64,000 nt of DNA. Origin: Ciborinia camelliae (taxonomy: Eukaryota > Ascomycota > Leotiomycetes > Helotiales > Sclerotiniaceae). Of the stretch, positions 12,621 to 24,065 are shown piece by piece. The position numbers and the translations under genes are program-made. The notes below the pieces were generated by a model. That model made no database searches and had not been told where the DNA came from. It was given only the letters and a program-made list of their open reading frames with translations. The number at the start of each line of letters is the position of its first letter. The stretch's first letter is position 1. Location: the NCBI GenBank assembly GCA_025890175.1, contig JANPYM010000015.1:232068-296067 (forward strand), given 5' to 3'.

Positions 12621-14559
12621 GGTGGTGCAGGGTGTCTAGTTGGTTAATACGCACTTTTCACTATAAATAGATTAAATATCAAGAGATAGTAGTAGTTATA
12701 TTATATATTTATATACAATATATGAAATAGTATTATTGCGGTACAGAATCAAAAATCAGAATCGAAATGAAATGCCCCACTATATTGCTTTTTCCAACTG
12801 AAATTCGAACAAAGAATCGACCTTTTCTAATGCGGCGTTTCGAATTCTAAAAGAACCCCGTACGATTCGAATGATCGTACTAGGCACGTGTTCGCGTAGT
12901 TCGTACTACCATACCGTACATTTAATTATACCCTGTATAATTAAATAAATATATAATTTATTAATTATTTAATTAATTAATTAATATATTTAATTAAATA
13001 AATAAATTATATAATTAATTAAGAGATAGGTATTATATATTTAATTAAAATACAACAAATATATTAAATAAATTTTTTATTAATAAAATTTTTGTTAATA
13101 TTATAAACAATATAATCTAAAAGTTTTATATATATATCCATTTAACATTTTTTTAAAACATTTTAAATATAATAAATATTAATATTATTAAATTATTAAA
13201 TTATTTAAAATTAAATTGTTTTATTAATTACATAAAAAATAAACTTTTTTTTAATATAAAAAATATTTATTATAATTAAATAATTAAAATTAATATTTTT
13301 ACAAAAATTAAATTTAAATTTTTCAAAAAACTTTTTATATTTTTAATAATATTTATAAAATATAATAAAACTTTTTAAATTATTTTAAATAATATTATTA
13401 TATTTTATTTTTTAAAATATTTAATAAAAACAATAAACTAATAAATATTTAAAATATTTATAAAATCGTTTTAAATCTATATTTATTAAATAACAATTAT
13501 CGATTTCAATAAAATTCTAAACAAAACTTTGTAATTAAATTTTTCAAAATAAAAAGCTATAACCGTTTTTTCGAAATATTAAATATATATTTATTAATAA
13601 AATTAAAATATTTCAAATATTATTAAAATAAATTTTATATTTATTTATATTAATTAATAATAACAAAAATAACATACTAATTTTTATTATATAAAATTTA
13701 ATAATTTCGAAAAATAAATAAAAATTAATAAAACCAATTAATATTATTTATTTAATATTAAAAACAAATTTAATAATATTAATTTTAATTAAATTAATAT
13801 TAATATTTTTAAATATATATTTATAAATTAAATATTGTTTTTATTTTATTATTAAATATTATATTATATTAAAATCGATTATAATATTATAAAAATTTTA
13901 ATTATTATATTTAATTATATAAACTTTAAAAACATTTTTAATAATATTAAAAAAAATGATTATATAAAATTAATATTATTAATTAAAATATATATAAAAA
14001 ATTAATTAAAAAAATTTATTGCAATTATTTTATTATCAATTAATTTATAAAAAATAAAAAATATATCAAATTTTTTATTTTCATTAAAATTCAATTTATA
14101 TTATTTAAAAAAAATATTAATTTTATTATTAATAATATTTTATAAAATCAATTCTTTATAATTCAAAAAAAATTATTTAAATATTTTGTTGAATTTATTA
14201 TTTAATTCAAAATATTTAGTTTTAAATTTTTGTTTTAATATATTCCATTTTTTTTTGTTATATTTAATAAATCAATATTTCAATTATTTATAAACAAAAC
14301 ATTTTTTTTTTTTGAATAAAAATAACTATTATAATTAATATATTCTTTATAATTTTTATTATAATTTTTATTGTTTTTATATTTTTTATTAAAATAAAAT
14401 ATTTCATTTTTTTTGAAATAAACTTTTTTATAAATAATAATTAAAAAATATAAATTTTCAAAAAAAACTAAAATATTTTTAATTAATTTATAATAAATAA
14501 TAAAACAAATTTTAATAATTTAATAAGTATTAATAATCTTTTAATAAAAATAACTTAAT
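12621..14559. other. Less-degraded patch followed by AT-only DNA
   Basis: 12621-12910 keeps ordinary composition, including GGTGTCTAGTTGGTTAATACG and paired GTACGATTCG/CGATCGTAC-type motifs, but shows no gene. 12910-14559 is almost pure A+T with no open frame and no homology I can place. It could be another RIP-degraded element nested in the LTR element. Confidence 0.4.
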
Positions 14560-16365
14560 ATTTGCAAATTTTTGTTTAATCTTTTTTATAAATAACAAAA
14601 TTTATTAATTATAATTTATAAACATTTTTCGATAATTTTCTTTTTGTTTTTAATAATTATTATAATAAATATTATATTTTTTTAATAATATAATATTTTT
14701 TATTTATATTTATTATTTTCAAATATCAAAATAATTATATAATATATTTTTTTTAATTTTTGAAATATATTATCAAAATTTGTATAATAATAATTAAATA
14801 TTATCTTTATTAATATTATTAAAAAAACTTTTATTTAAAAAATATAATTAATATTAATTCTTTAACAATAATTAACAAAAATAAAAAATTTGAAATCAAA
14901 ATTATTATTATAATTAATATATTTTTTAAAAATATTATATAATTTATTAAAATTATTAAAATTACAATTAATATTTAAAATTTTAATAAAATCGATATTT
15001 AATAGTTTTGATTTTTTTAATTCTTTAAATTAATATTTTTATAAACAAAATAATATTAAATTTGAATTATTATTATAATTAAAATTATCGTTTAAAAAAT
15101 TATTAAATAACTTTTTAGAAAATCAAAATGGTTTATCGTATTTTCAAGATTTAGCAAAAATAATATTATTTTTTTGAAAATCAATCTTATTTTTTTTTTA
15201 ATAAAATTTTAAATAATTTTAATAAAATTAAAAATGATTTAAATTTAATTAATAATTTAAACTTTGTAATATTTTAATATTTAAATATATTTTATAATAA
15301 AAAATATAAACTTTTTTTTTAATTAATTTTTTTATTTTTAAATATTTTTAATATAAATAATTGTAATAAAAAACTTTTAATTTAAAATTAATTAAATTTT
15401 ATTATTAAAAAATCAAATTTTTAAAAAATTAAAATATTTTAAACAAATAAAATTAAAATATTTTGAATATTAAAATTTTATAAAATTAAAATATTATAAA
15501 AAAGTTTTGTATTATAATATTTTTTATAATCACCTAACTTTTTATTTTTATATAAAAAAAAATTAATTAACTTTTTTTTTTTAATATTTTATTAAATAAA
15601 AATGATAAAAGATTTTTGTAAAATATACTATTCGGAAATTTAATTTGAAAATAAAGATTTAATAATTTTTATTTTTCGTTTTTAATTTTTTAAATATATT
15701 TTAATAATTTTGAAAATCAAAATTTAAAATAATAATTTAATAAAGCTTTTTTTATTTTATTATTAATTTATTTATAATATATAATATAAAAAGTTTTAAA
15801 AAATATTAAATAAATATTCGATTTTTTGTTTATAATACTTTTTTTAATATATATTCTACAAGATTTTAATTTATTATAAATCTTAAAAAAAAATATATTT
15901 TAATATATTAAAAATATTTTATTTTCTAATTCAAAAAAACTTTGAAATAAAATTTTTATAATTTATTATTGTATAAATATTTCAATTTAAAAGTATATAA
16001 TTTGTATTTACAATATTTTGTTAAATTTATATAGAAACTTTTTAGATTAATATTATTATTTTATTTTTTATTAAATGTTTTATAACTTATTGTTTTAGCT
16101 TATAATAGAATAAGAAATTTCGATTATATAAAAACATTATTTTTTTTATCAAAAAATAATAAAAATAAACAAAATCCTTTAAATATTATTAGTTTTATAA
16201 ATATATTTAATATTATAAATAAAAATAATAAATAAAAACAAATTTAAATTTTTTTATATAATAAAACTTAAATATTTATTATAAATTATTTTGTTTGTTT
16301 AAATAAATCGTTTTGAATAAAAAGTTTTAAAATAAATGTTTTATTTATAAAATATAAAAATAAAT
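14560..16365 (+). repeat. First copy of a 1806-bp direct duplication flanking the gap
   Basis: This stretch is repeated essentially base for base at 16376-18181, immediately after ten N. Both copies are 1806 bp. The only differences I found are one fewer T in a run near 15186 versus 17004, and one more T in a run near 15572 versus 17388. This is best read as two overlapping contig ends that were joined with N instead of merged. Confidence 0.9.
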
Positions 16366-16375
16366 NNNNNNNNNN
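16366..16375. other. Assembly gap (10 N)
   Basis: Ten N lie between the two copies of the 1806-bp duplication. The number is a placeholder, and the real gap is probably negative. Confidence 0.97.
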
Positions 16376-18181
16376 ATTTGCAAATTTTTGTTTAATCTTT
16401 TTTATAAATAACAAAATTTATTAATTATAATTTATAAACATTTTTCGATAATTTTCTTTTTGTTTTTAATAATTATTATAATAAATATTATATTTTTTTA
16501 ATAATATAATATTTTTTATTTATATTTATTATTTTCAAATATCAAAATAATTATATAATATATTTTTTTTAATTTTTGAAATATATTATCAAAATTTGTA
16601 TAATAATAATTAAATATTATCTTTATTAATATTATTAAAAAAACTTTTATTTAAAAAATATAATTAATATTAATTCTTTAACAATAATTAACAAAAATAA
16701 AAAATTTGAAATCAAAATTATTATTATAATTAATATATTTTTTAAAAATATTATATAATTTATTAAAATTATTAAAATTACAATTAATATTTAAAATTTT
16801 AATAAAATCGATATTTAATAGTTTTGATTTTTTTAATTCTTTAAATTAATATTTTTATAAACAAAATAATATTAAATTTGAATTATTATTATAATTAAAA
16901 TTATCGTTTAAAAAATTATTAAATAACTTTTTAGAAAATCAAAATGGTTTATCGTATTTTCAAGATTTAGCAAAAATAATATTATTTTTTTGAAAATCAA
17001 TCTTATTTTTTTTTAATAAAATTTTAAATAATTTTAATAAAATTAAAAATGATTTAAATTTAATTAATAATTTAAACTTTGTAATATTTTAATATTTAAA
17101 TATATTTTATAATAAAAAATATAAACTTTTTTTTTAATTAATTTTTTTATTTTTAAATATTTTTAATATAAATAATTGTAATAAAAAACTTTTAATTTAA
17201 AATTAATTAAATTTTATTATTAAAAAATCAAATTTTTAAAAAATTAAAATATTTTAAACAAATAAAATTAAAATATTTTGAATATTAAAATTTTATAAAA
17301 TTAAAATATTATAAAAAAGTTTTGTATTATAATATTTTTTATAATCACCTAACTTTTTATTTTTATATAAAAAAAAATTAATTAACTTTTTTTTTTTTAA
17401 TATTTTATTAAATAAAAATGATAAAAGATTTTTGTAAAATATACTATTCGGAAATTTAATTTGAAAATAAAGATTTAATAATTTTTATTTTTCGTTTTTA
17501 ATTTTTTAAATATATTTTAATAATTTTGAAAATCAAAATTTAAAATAATAATTTAATAAAGCTTTTTTTATTTTATTATTAATTTATTTATAATATATAA
17601 TATAAAAAGTTTTAAAAAATATTAAATAAATATTCGATTTTTTGTTTATAATACTTTTTTTAATATATATTCTACAAGATTTTAATTTATTATAAATCTT
17701 AAAAAAAAATATATTTTAATATATTAAAAATATTTTATTTTCTAATTCAAAAAAACTTTGAAATAAAATTTTTATAATTTATTATTGTATAAATATTTCA
17801 ATTTAAAAGTATATAATTTGTATTTACAATATTTTGTTAAATTTATATAGAAACTTTTTAGATTAATATTATTATTTTATTTTTTATTAAATGTTTTATA
17901 ACTTATTGTTTTAGCTTATAATAGAATAAGAAATTTCGATTATATAAAAACATTATTTTTTTTATCAAAAAATAATAAAAATAAACAAAATCCTTTAAAT
18001 ATTATTAGTTTTATAAATATATTTAATATTATAAATAAAAATAATAAATAAAAACAAATTTAAATTTTTTTATATAATAAAACTTAAATATTTATTATAA
18101 ATTATTTTGTTTGTTTAAATAAATCGTTTTGAATAAAAAGTTTTAAAATAAATGTTTTATTTATAAAATATAAAAATAAAT
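16376..18181 (+). repeat. Second copy of the 1806-bp duplication
   Basis: Near-identical to 14560-16365. In a genome where duplicated DNA is heavily mutated, two copies differing only in homopolymer lengths are not expected to be real. The sequence is AT-only DNA without frames. Confidence 0.9.
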
Positions 18182-18245
18182 ATATTATAATACAAAAATT
18201 TGTATTTTTTTATAATACGATTATTAACTTTATTTATTTCATAAT

Positions 18246-18448
18246 TATCGAATAAATGGATCATATGAATTATACAGTATAAACGTACGAACTGTATAGT
18301 ATTAGTCTACGAACTAGTATAGGCTAGTATGGCATTAAAGGGTATATAATCAGATTATTTTAGCTAGAATTTTTTAATAATATATAATTAATTGAAAGTA
18401 TATATACGTATATATGTATAATTATTTTTTTTATGGTATATTCCAATA
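18246..18448 (-). repeat. 3' LTR of the 2.2-kb element
   Basis: 203 bp, the same length as its partner at 20247-20449. The terminal TG and CA have become TA by G-to-A and C-to-T changes. It is preceded by ATAAT. Confidence 0.85.
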
Positions 18449-18597
18449 TTGATTAATAAAATAATATTATAAATCAAAAATCTAAATTGTAAAATTCGAT
18501 ATCTTATTTATATATTAAGATTGATTTTATATTATAAAAAGACACAAGCTTTTATACCAAATATTTATTTTTGTGTACTATCTACTACTTTCCTTTT

Positions 18598-18880
18598 ACA
18601 TTCTTTATTCGAAATGATTTATTCGAATATATTATATATCGATTTTCTCCTTTTCTTTTTTTTCGAAACAATTTATTCGAATATCGCTTTCCCCTTTTCT
18701 CCCTCAAATTCATTATTTGGAACGATTTACTCAAATATACATTTTTTTAATTATAATTTCGCTTTTTAACAAATCTAATTTTTTTTTTTTTCTTTTTCGA
18801 AACTATTATTCGAAACGAATTATTTGAATATACAATGTACCTTTTTTTTTCTTTTTCGAAACGATTTAATCAAATACAAA
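18598..18880. repeat. Degenerate 55-80-bp repeats in the 2.2-kb element
   Basis: Five units centred on TTCGAAACGATTTATTCGAATATA-like cores, separated by pyrimidine-rich spacers, start near 18608, 18663, 18718, 18799 and 18855. Short open frames here follow the repeat and are not genes. Confidence 0.6.
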
Positions 18881-20246
18881 TCATTCTTTCCCAATACTTT
18901 TAATATAGTTGAAAGCTTAAAGCAAAAATGGTATCAAGGAATTGATTTATCGATAATCACAATTCAAAAAAAACAATTTAATCTATTTTTTTTTTTTAAA
19001 ATTTATAATTTTTATTAATATAAATTATATTATTATAAATAAAAAAAACTATACAATAATATTATAAAAACTAATTTTCTCAATTTTTTTAAAGATTTTT
19101 TTATCAATCATTTCAAAACTATCAAAATAGAATTACTTTTTCGATTTTGCAATGAATTTAGATCATACGGATTATATATTGAAAAAAAAGTTAATATTCG
19201 TATAGCTTTATATACAATTTTTTATATAATATATCGATTCTAAATCAATAAGAAAGTTGAGAAGGTATTATTGAATTATATAAAGCTTAAATCTTATATT
19301 TTGCAAAAGTATGTTAAACAATTTCGGAAAAAGCAAGATTTATCAATTTTAGTTTCAATTTCAGTTTTTAAAGATTTATTAGTTTTAATTCCCGAAAATC
19401 TATTAATTTTCTTAGTTCTTAAAGATTTATTAATTTTTGAAAAATTATTAATTCTAAATTTATTAATTTTTGAAAATCTATTAATTTCAATTTTTCAAAA
19501 TCCATTAATTTCAGATTCTTATATATTAATTTCAGGTTCTTATATATTAATTTCAGGTTCTTATATACGAAAAAATCATATTTTAGATGTTTATATACAG
19601 TAAAAAAATATGTTGGTTCTATAAAAAGATGAAATTTCAGTTTTTTATATACAAGAAAAGCTTATTTCAGAAGAGTATATTTTAGAAAAGTATATTTCAG
19701 AAAAGTATATTTTAGAATTACTAGAAGAGTATATTTCAGAACTACCAGAAAAATATATTTTAGAATTATCAGGAAAGCATATTTCAAAAAAACATATTCC
19801 AAAGAAAAGCGATATACTAATTTTATAAGAAAGTGATTTACTAATTTCGAACGAATTATTCTTTACGAACGAATTACTTTCTACAATCGAATTTACGATC
19901 CCCGATACTTCGATTCTATTTATTCTTTATACTTCGAATTTATATATATCTATTACCCCCTACATTTCGATTTTATTTACCCTTTGCATTTCGATTTTAT
20001 CTACCTTTTACATTTCGAATTTATATATACCTACTACTCTTTACATTTCAATTCTACATACGTTTTAGTTTCAAACCTTATTTCAACTTCAAATTTTATT
20101 AATACAATTATACCATTTACAACAAAAATAAAAAAATAAAATAAAATAATAATATATCAAAATATAATAAAAAAAACTAGTTAATAAAAATACCGCTGAA
20201 AATACCGATTTATATAATTTTTTTAACCTTTTTAAAAAATTGCCAA

Positions 20247-20449
20247 TATCGAATAAATGAATCATATAAATTATACGATATAAACGTACAAACTATATAA
20301 TACTAATTTACAAATTAGTATAAACTAGTACAACATCAAAAAACATATAATCAAATCATTTTAACTAAAACCTCTTAATAATATATAATCAACTAAAAGC
20401 ATATATACATATATATACATGATCATCTCCCCCATAGTATATTCCAACA
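20247..20449 (-). repeat. 5' LTR of the 2.2-kb element
   Basis: 203 bp. On the minus strand it runs from TGTTGGAATATACTATGGGG to ATTTATTCGATA. It is followed on the plus strand by the target duplication ATAAT at 20450-20454. Confidence 0.85.
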
Positions 20450-20588
20450 ATAATTAAAATGTTAAATTTTTAATTTGTAATATTATTTTATTAATTAATA
20501 TTGAAATTATTATAAATAATAAAAAAACAAATATATTATAATATATAATGTATTTGGTTTGAAGTTTTAAAAACTATATTATAAATCA

Positions 20589-20707
20589 ATTATATATATT
20601 CGCTAGCATATATTAACGTTGTAATGCAGAAATACTATAAGTAGCATACCGCGGCCGTATGCGGCGCATGCGCAAGCGTGCCGTAGACACATGATTTATC
20701 CAACAAT
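20589..20707. repeat. GC-rich patch replacing the start of the 3' LTR
   Basis: About 100 bp with CCGCGGCCGTATGCGGCGC and the palindrome GCGCATGCGC interrupt AT-only DNA. The patch runs into the 3' LTR at 20708, replacing its first 30 or so bases. It begins and ends with TGT...ACA-like sequence (TGTAATGCAG to ATCCAACA), but I find no matching target duplication. It may be another small element or a rearrangement scar. Confidence 0.35.
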
Positions 20708-20883
20708 TATATATATATACGTATATATACTTTCAGTTAACCATATATTATTAAGAGATTCTAGCTACGAAGTGTCTTATTATATACTATTTAATGTCGT
20801 ACTAGTCTATACTAGTTTCTAGACTAGTATTATACAGTTCGTACGTTCGTACGATATAATTTATATAATTCATTTATTCGACA
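20708..20883 (+). repeat. 3' LTR of the 5778-20883 element (5'-truncated)
   Basis: Matches the last 176 bp or so of 5778-5991 in the same orientation, ending ATTTATTCGACA, and is followed by CTATA. It keeps more C and G than the 5' LTR; most differences are transitions. Confidence 0.8.
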
Positions 20884-20888
20884 CTATA

Positions 20889-21520
20889 TAACGCGTATAA
20901 CAATATATACTATATTACACTTTATTATATAATATAGCCATTTATTTAACTAAAATATACTGGTTTTATTAATGAGCTAGCCTTATATATATTAGCCTTA
21001 TTAAGATAAGGGTATTATTCTATCTCTTTCTTTTTTTTTTCCTTTTTTTTTCCATCGCTTTTTTATCGTTAAATTATAGCAAATAAGATTCGATTATTTT
21101 ATCCGTTTATTTTTTTAAAATATATAAATTAAATTAAATTAGATAAAAGCTTTAACAAAAGTATATAATAGTAATTATCTCTATAATATTAATACAATAT
21201 TATATTTATCGTATTAAAGAATAAGGTAAATACTCTAAATCTATAGAGCCGTAAACGATAGACAGTCTGCTTGGCCAATTTAAATCATTATTCTTATTTA
21301 GTATAATATAGTAATACTAATAAAACCCAACTTAATACAACTCCATTCATTTAAGACCAATAAATTATAATTCCCTAGTATCATTTAAGAGACTAAGTAA
21401 TCAGATGAAAGAAAATCCAGATGATGAGATAATGAGATAATAAGATGTTTCTTCATCTAGACGTAAGATGTATAAATGAACGAATGAATGAACTTAAATG
21501 AAAGGAAGTCCATCTCGATA
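20889..21520. other. Edge of AT-rich island 1, no gene
   Basis: This AT-rich DNA grades into ordinary composition near 21300. It includes a pyrimidine tract near 21030-21050 and GATGAGATAATGAGATAATAAGAT-type short repeats near 21420-21445. No frame or RNA is recognised. Confidence 0.5.
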
Positions 21521-21799
21521 CAGCAAAACCTCTATATAAGGATGTTTTTTTTAGTACTAAAAATAAGGATACTAGAGAGGTATCCTCTTATAGAGGTTCC
21601 GGTGGGGTAGTCTAGTGTTTACTTAGCCCCACAACGAAGAACCTTACTACGTTTAATTGGTCAATTGAACGAGGTCCCCTGGCGGAGTATATTTATATTA
21701 CGTAAGCATCGGAGGGTCGGCGAAAGCTAGACTACCGGTGGGGTAGTATTTTGGCCCAAATATATACCGATCAATTCCGATCGAGCATAAATTTAGTAT

Positions 21800-21967
21800 T
21801 GTCGAATCACCTCGATGGTATTCGTTTTTATAAAGTAATATATTGTGATTATATATCGATCGTAGATCGATCTGCAAAAGCTTATATACCCGCTGCGCGG
21901 GCATATCGGCCGCACGCGGTCGCACCCCCCGGTGAATCTGCCCTGTAGATTCACTAGTATCGCAACA
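21800..21967 (+). mobile_element. Small palindromic TGT...ACA element, copy 1
   Basis: 168 bp, starting TGTCGAATCACCTCGATGG and ending TAGTATCGCAACA, flanked by AGTAT at 21795-21799 and 21968-21972. It contains the same chain of inverted repeats as the other copies (ATCGATCGTAGATCGAT, CCCGCTGCGCGGGCATAT, a GAATCTGC/GTAGATTC pair). Transitions relative to copies 3 and 4 weaken some stems. It lies within the MITE. Confidence 0.85.
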
Positions 21968-22076
21968 AGTATAATTTTTATAAATATTTTATACTTAAAA
22001 AAATATTCTTATATAGAAGTTTATTATAGGCTAGATTTCAATTTTGGGACTAAAGAATTTCAAGGATGTTGCGATA

Positions 22077-22255
22077 CCAGTGAATCTGCAGGGCAGATTC
22101 ACCGGGGCGCGGCCGCGTGCGGCCGATATGCCCGCGCAGCGGGCATATAAGCTCTTGCAGATCGATCTACGATCGATTATACAATTATAATATACTACTT
22201 TACCAAACCGTTAATATCAACAAATACCATCAAGGTGATCCGACAAAGGATAATT
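22077..22255 (-). mobile_element. Small palindromic TGT...ACA element, copy 2
   Basis: 179 bp, inverted relative to copy 1, flanked by AAGGA at 22072-22076 and 22256-22260. Stems include GTGAATCTGC/GCAGATTCAC, CGGCCGC/GCGGCCG and ATATGCCCGC/GCGGGCATAT. The different target duplication shows it inserted independently of copy 1, 109 bp away. Confidence 0.88.
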
Positions 22256-22421
22256 CTAATAGAGAGAATATAAGGATATAAGCATTTTTTACATCTAAAA
22301 TCTAATGGGACTCAAAATTTTATTCTAATAGAGAGGTTATTCTTATATAGAGGATCCTTATATAGAGGTTTTGCTGTATATCAATGATGATTGAAAAAAG
22401 GAGAGAGGAAGAAAGCTAATA

Positions 22422-22460
22422 AATAACAATATAATAATATAATATTATTATATTGTTATT
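22422..22460. repeat. 18-bp perfect AT inverted repeat
   Basis: Two 18-bp arms starting AATAACAATATAATAATA are separated by TAA, forming a perfect hairpin just outside the MITE. It could be an AT cruciform or the remnant of another foldback element. Confidence 0.7.
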
Positions 22461-23273
22461 GTAAGTGGTAGATTCGAAGTTGTCGAGTTAGTAGTATTTC
22501 CTTTTTTCCCCAGCAGTCAACCTCGCCCCTTTCCTTCTACTCTCCCCCACCCACATTAGACGAGGAAGAAAATATTCATCCAGTTTCCCTCCTTAAGTGA
22601 ATTCACAATTTGTAATCACCACTGGGTGTACACGTGTAGAAGCATAGGTACTAATAAAGCACAGAAATACACCACAAACATATTATATATATCCCAATAA
22701 ATTCTAGGTAATAGGTATTGAAATTGCAATGTCCGCGGTCCATCACTTCATCTACTCATCAATAACACCACCGTAATGAACTTCCATCCATATGTACCAA
22801 TCCACCCAAGCCTATCATGTTATGCAATCAAAGTCCTGTCCAGACAAACCAATCATCAAAACACACCCAAGCACCAAGCTATCCTCCCAATCCCCAGACC
22901 GGTAAGCTATTAATGCTATGCACCATCCAAACCATCAGAATACACCTGAATCTAAAAAAAAAACCAAGACTCGAGGCCATTCTATCAATACGCATGCAGA
23001 AACCGAGGAAATCAAAGGCTAGCTATCCTTCTCTGAGTATCGAAGACTCCAGAGTAAGCTGCCTGCAGGTATCCTATGCTTGTGCGCGCTTCAAATACTC
23101 TATGTAAAATCAAGAAAATAGAATTACTCCGAGTGCACGTGGCCCAATGCAAGATGTGTGATGTGCTGACGAGAATACAATGCGGAATAAAGAATTGAAT
23201 GTCATCGAAGTAGAATGGTGAAGACACTCAATCAAGATCTCGCCATCCTCCAAATTCACACTCACGTAAGAGA
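22461..23273. other. Intergenic, no gene seen
   Basis: Ordinary composition returns here. This is the 3' flank of the 242-aa gene. A 96-codon plus-strand frame near 22817 has no start context or domain support. Nothing else is recognised. Confidence 0.5.
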
Positions 23274-24065
23274 TTAGATGAGTTCAAATCCATCATCATC
23301 AAGTGGTTCTGCTTCCACGGCCTTGGCCTTGGCCTTAGTCTCCCCAGGAGTACGAGAAAGAGCCTTAGATCTTGGGCTCTTTCTGCCCCTCTGTCTTTGG
23401 AGAATAGTTTCTCCCTCTGCATCCAAAACTTCATACTCGCCCCTAACGATCTTCTCAGTTTGCTCGTTGGCCCATTTCTGCTCTGCCAAGTCTACAAGCC
23501 CGCCCAAGTCCACTCTATTATTTGGTGTATCTTGTATATCGAAAGAGTAAAGAACACCCTCATCGCCAGAATTCATGATCGCTGTGACGATGGATGGAGA
23601 GTCATTATTGTAATGTGTAGGGAGGAGTTCGAGCAGTGATTTAGATAGAGGGTGAGAGGAATTGTCTGCAGCTTCGATGTGAGCATCTATTTTGCGAGCG
23701 ATACGGGAGGAAGAGACGGGACCGTGTTGGTAAGATGGGGTCCCGAATGGTTTGGGAGTGGTATTGGAGTGGTTACGGAGATGTCGATCGGTATTGCCAC
23801 TGAAAAAGCTACAAGTCAGTTTGGATTTCTTGTATCCAGGATAGGTAGAATGACAAACATACACTTGACTCGACAACTTCTGAGGTCTAACCTTCTCCTT
23901 TCCTTTAGAAGCTTCCTCGCTGGAGATGATAGCCCGATTTACACCAGCGAGTGGGCGAGCTCCCATAATCCATTTCTGGGATTGATCCTTATCACGTTTG
24001 AAGGCCTGGGCCTGGGAGCGAATATCTCGGTGTTGAATAGGAGAGGCGGTTATAGAGGCAGACAT
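23274..24065 (-). CDS. Conserved-looking hypothetical protein, 242 aa
   Basis: I start at the ATG at 24065 (MSASITASPIQHRDIRSQ), because the open frame upstream reads like 5' UTR. A 63-nt intron at 23800-23862 has donor GTATGTTTG, branch-like ACTGAC and acceptor TTTTTCAG. It is a multiple of three, so the frame stays open across it. The 242-aa product is hydrophilic, with no signal peptide or membrane segment. It has a K/R-rich middle and a basic stretch (QRQRGRKSPRSK) followed by KAKAKAVEAEP and an acidic-hydrophobic end, DDDGFELI. A more ordered part lies around SKSLLELLPTHYNNDSPSIV. I do not recognise the family and assign no function. The fungal splice signals make a real gene likely. Confidence 0.7.
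   Translation of the reverse strand: MSASITASPIQHRDIRSQAQAFKRDKDQSQKWIMGARPLAGVNRAIISSEEASKGKEKVRPQKLSSQVYVCHSTYPGYKKSKLTCSFFSGNTDRHLRNHSNTTPKPFGTPSYQHGPVSSSRIARKIDAHIEAADNSSHPLSKSLLELLPTHYNNDSPSIVTAIMNSGDEGVLYSFDIQDTPNNRVDLGGLVDLAEQKWANEQTEKIVRGEYEVLDAEGETILQRQRGRKSPRSKALSRTPGETKAKAKAVEAEPLDDDGFELI

Larger units (their letters stand above)
18246..20449 (-). mobile_element. Non-autonomous LTR retrotransposon, 2.2 kb
   Basis: Two 203-bp LTRs, 20247-20449 (5' LTR on the minus strand, starting TGTTGGAATATAC) and 18246-18448, enclose about 1.8 kb. The flanks are an exact 5-bp duplication, ATAAT at 18241-18245 and 20450-20454. The LTRs and the first part of the interior match the leader of the 5778 element, including a motif just inside the LTR (TTTAAAAAGG). 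There is no room for and no trace of pol, so it would depend on a full element. It is inserted, in opposite orientation, inside the older 5778-20883 element. Confidence 0.85.
21521..22376. mobile_element. Tc1/pogo-type MITE with perfect 23-bp TIRs
   Basis: Perfect 23-bp inverted repeats lie at 21521-21543 and 22354-22376, starting CAGCAAAACCTCTATATA, and each outer end abuts TA (21519-21520 and 22377-22378). TA duplication with a CAG-type end is the signature of the Tc1/mariner-pogo (Fot1-like) superfamily. The 856-bp interior encodes no transposase. It holds two of the small palindromic elements (21800-21967 and 22077-22255), which were inserted later, so the original MITE was about 500 bp. 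Confidence 0.8.

Noticed and set aside
12597..12660. tRNA-like sequence (GTTCGAAT and TAGTTGGTTAATACG)
   Set aside because: The T-arm-like and D-arm-like motifs are in the wrong order, and no acceptor or anticodon stem can be formed.
14560..18181. Genuine tandem segmental duplication
   Set aside because: Near identity, equal length and the N run between the copies point to unmerged contig ends.
21800..22255. Copies 1 and 2 of the hairpin element as the two LTRs of one retrotransposon
   Set aside because: They are inverted relative to each other and have different target duplications (AGTAT and AAGGA), so they are separate insertions.
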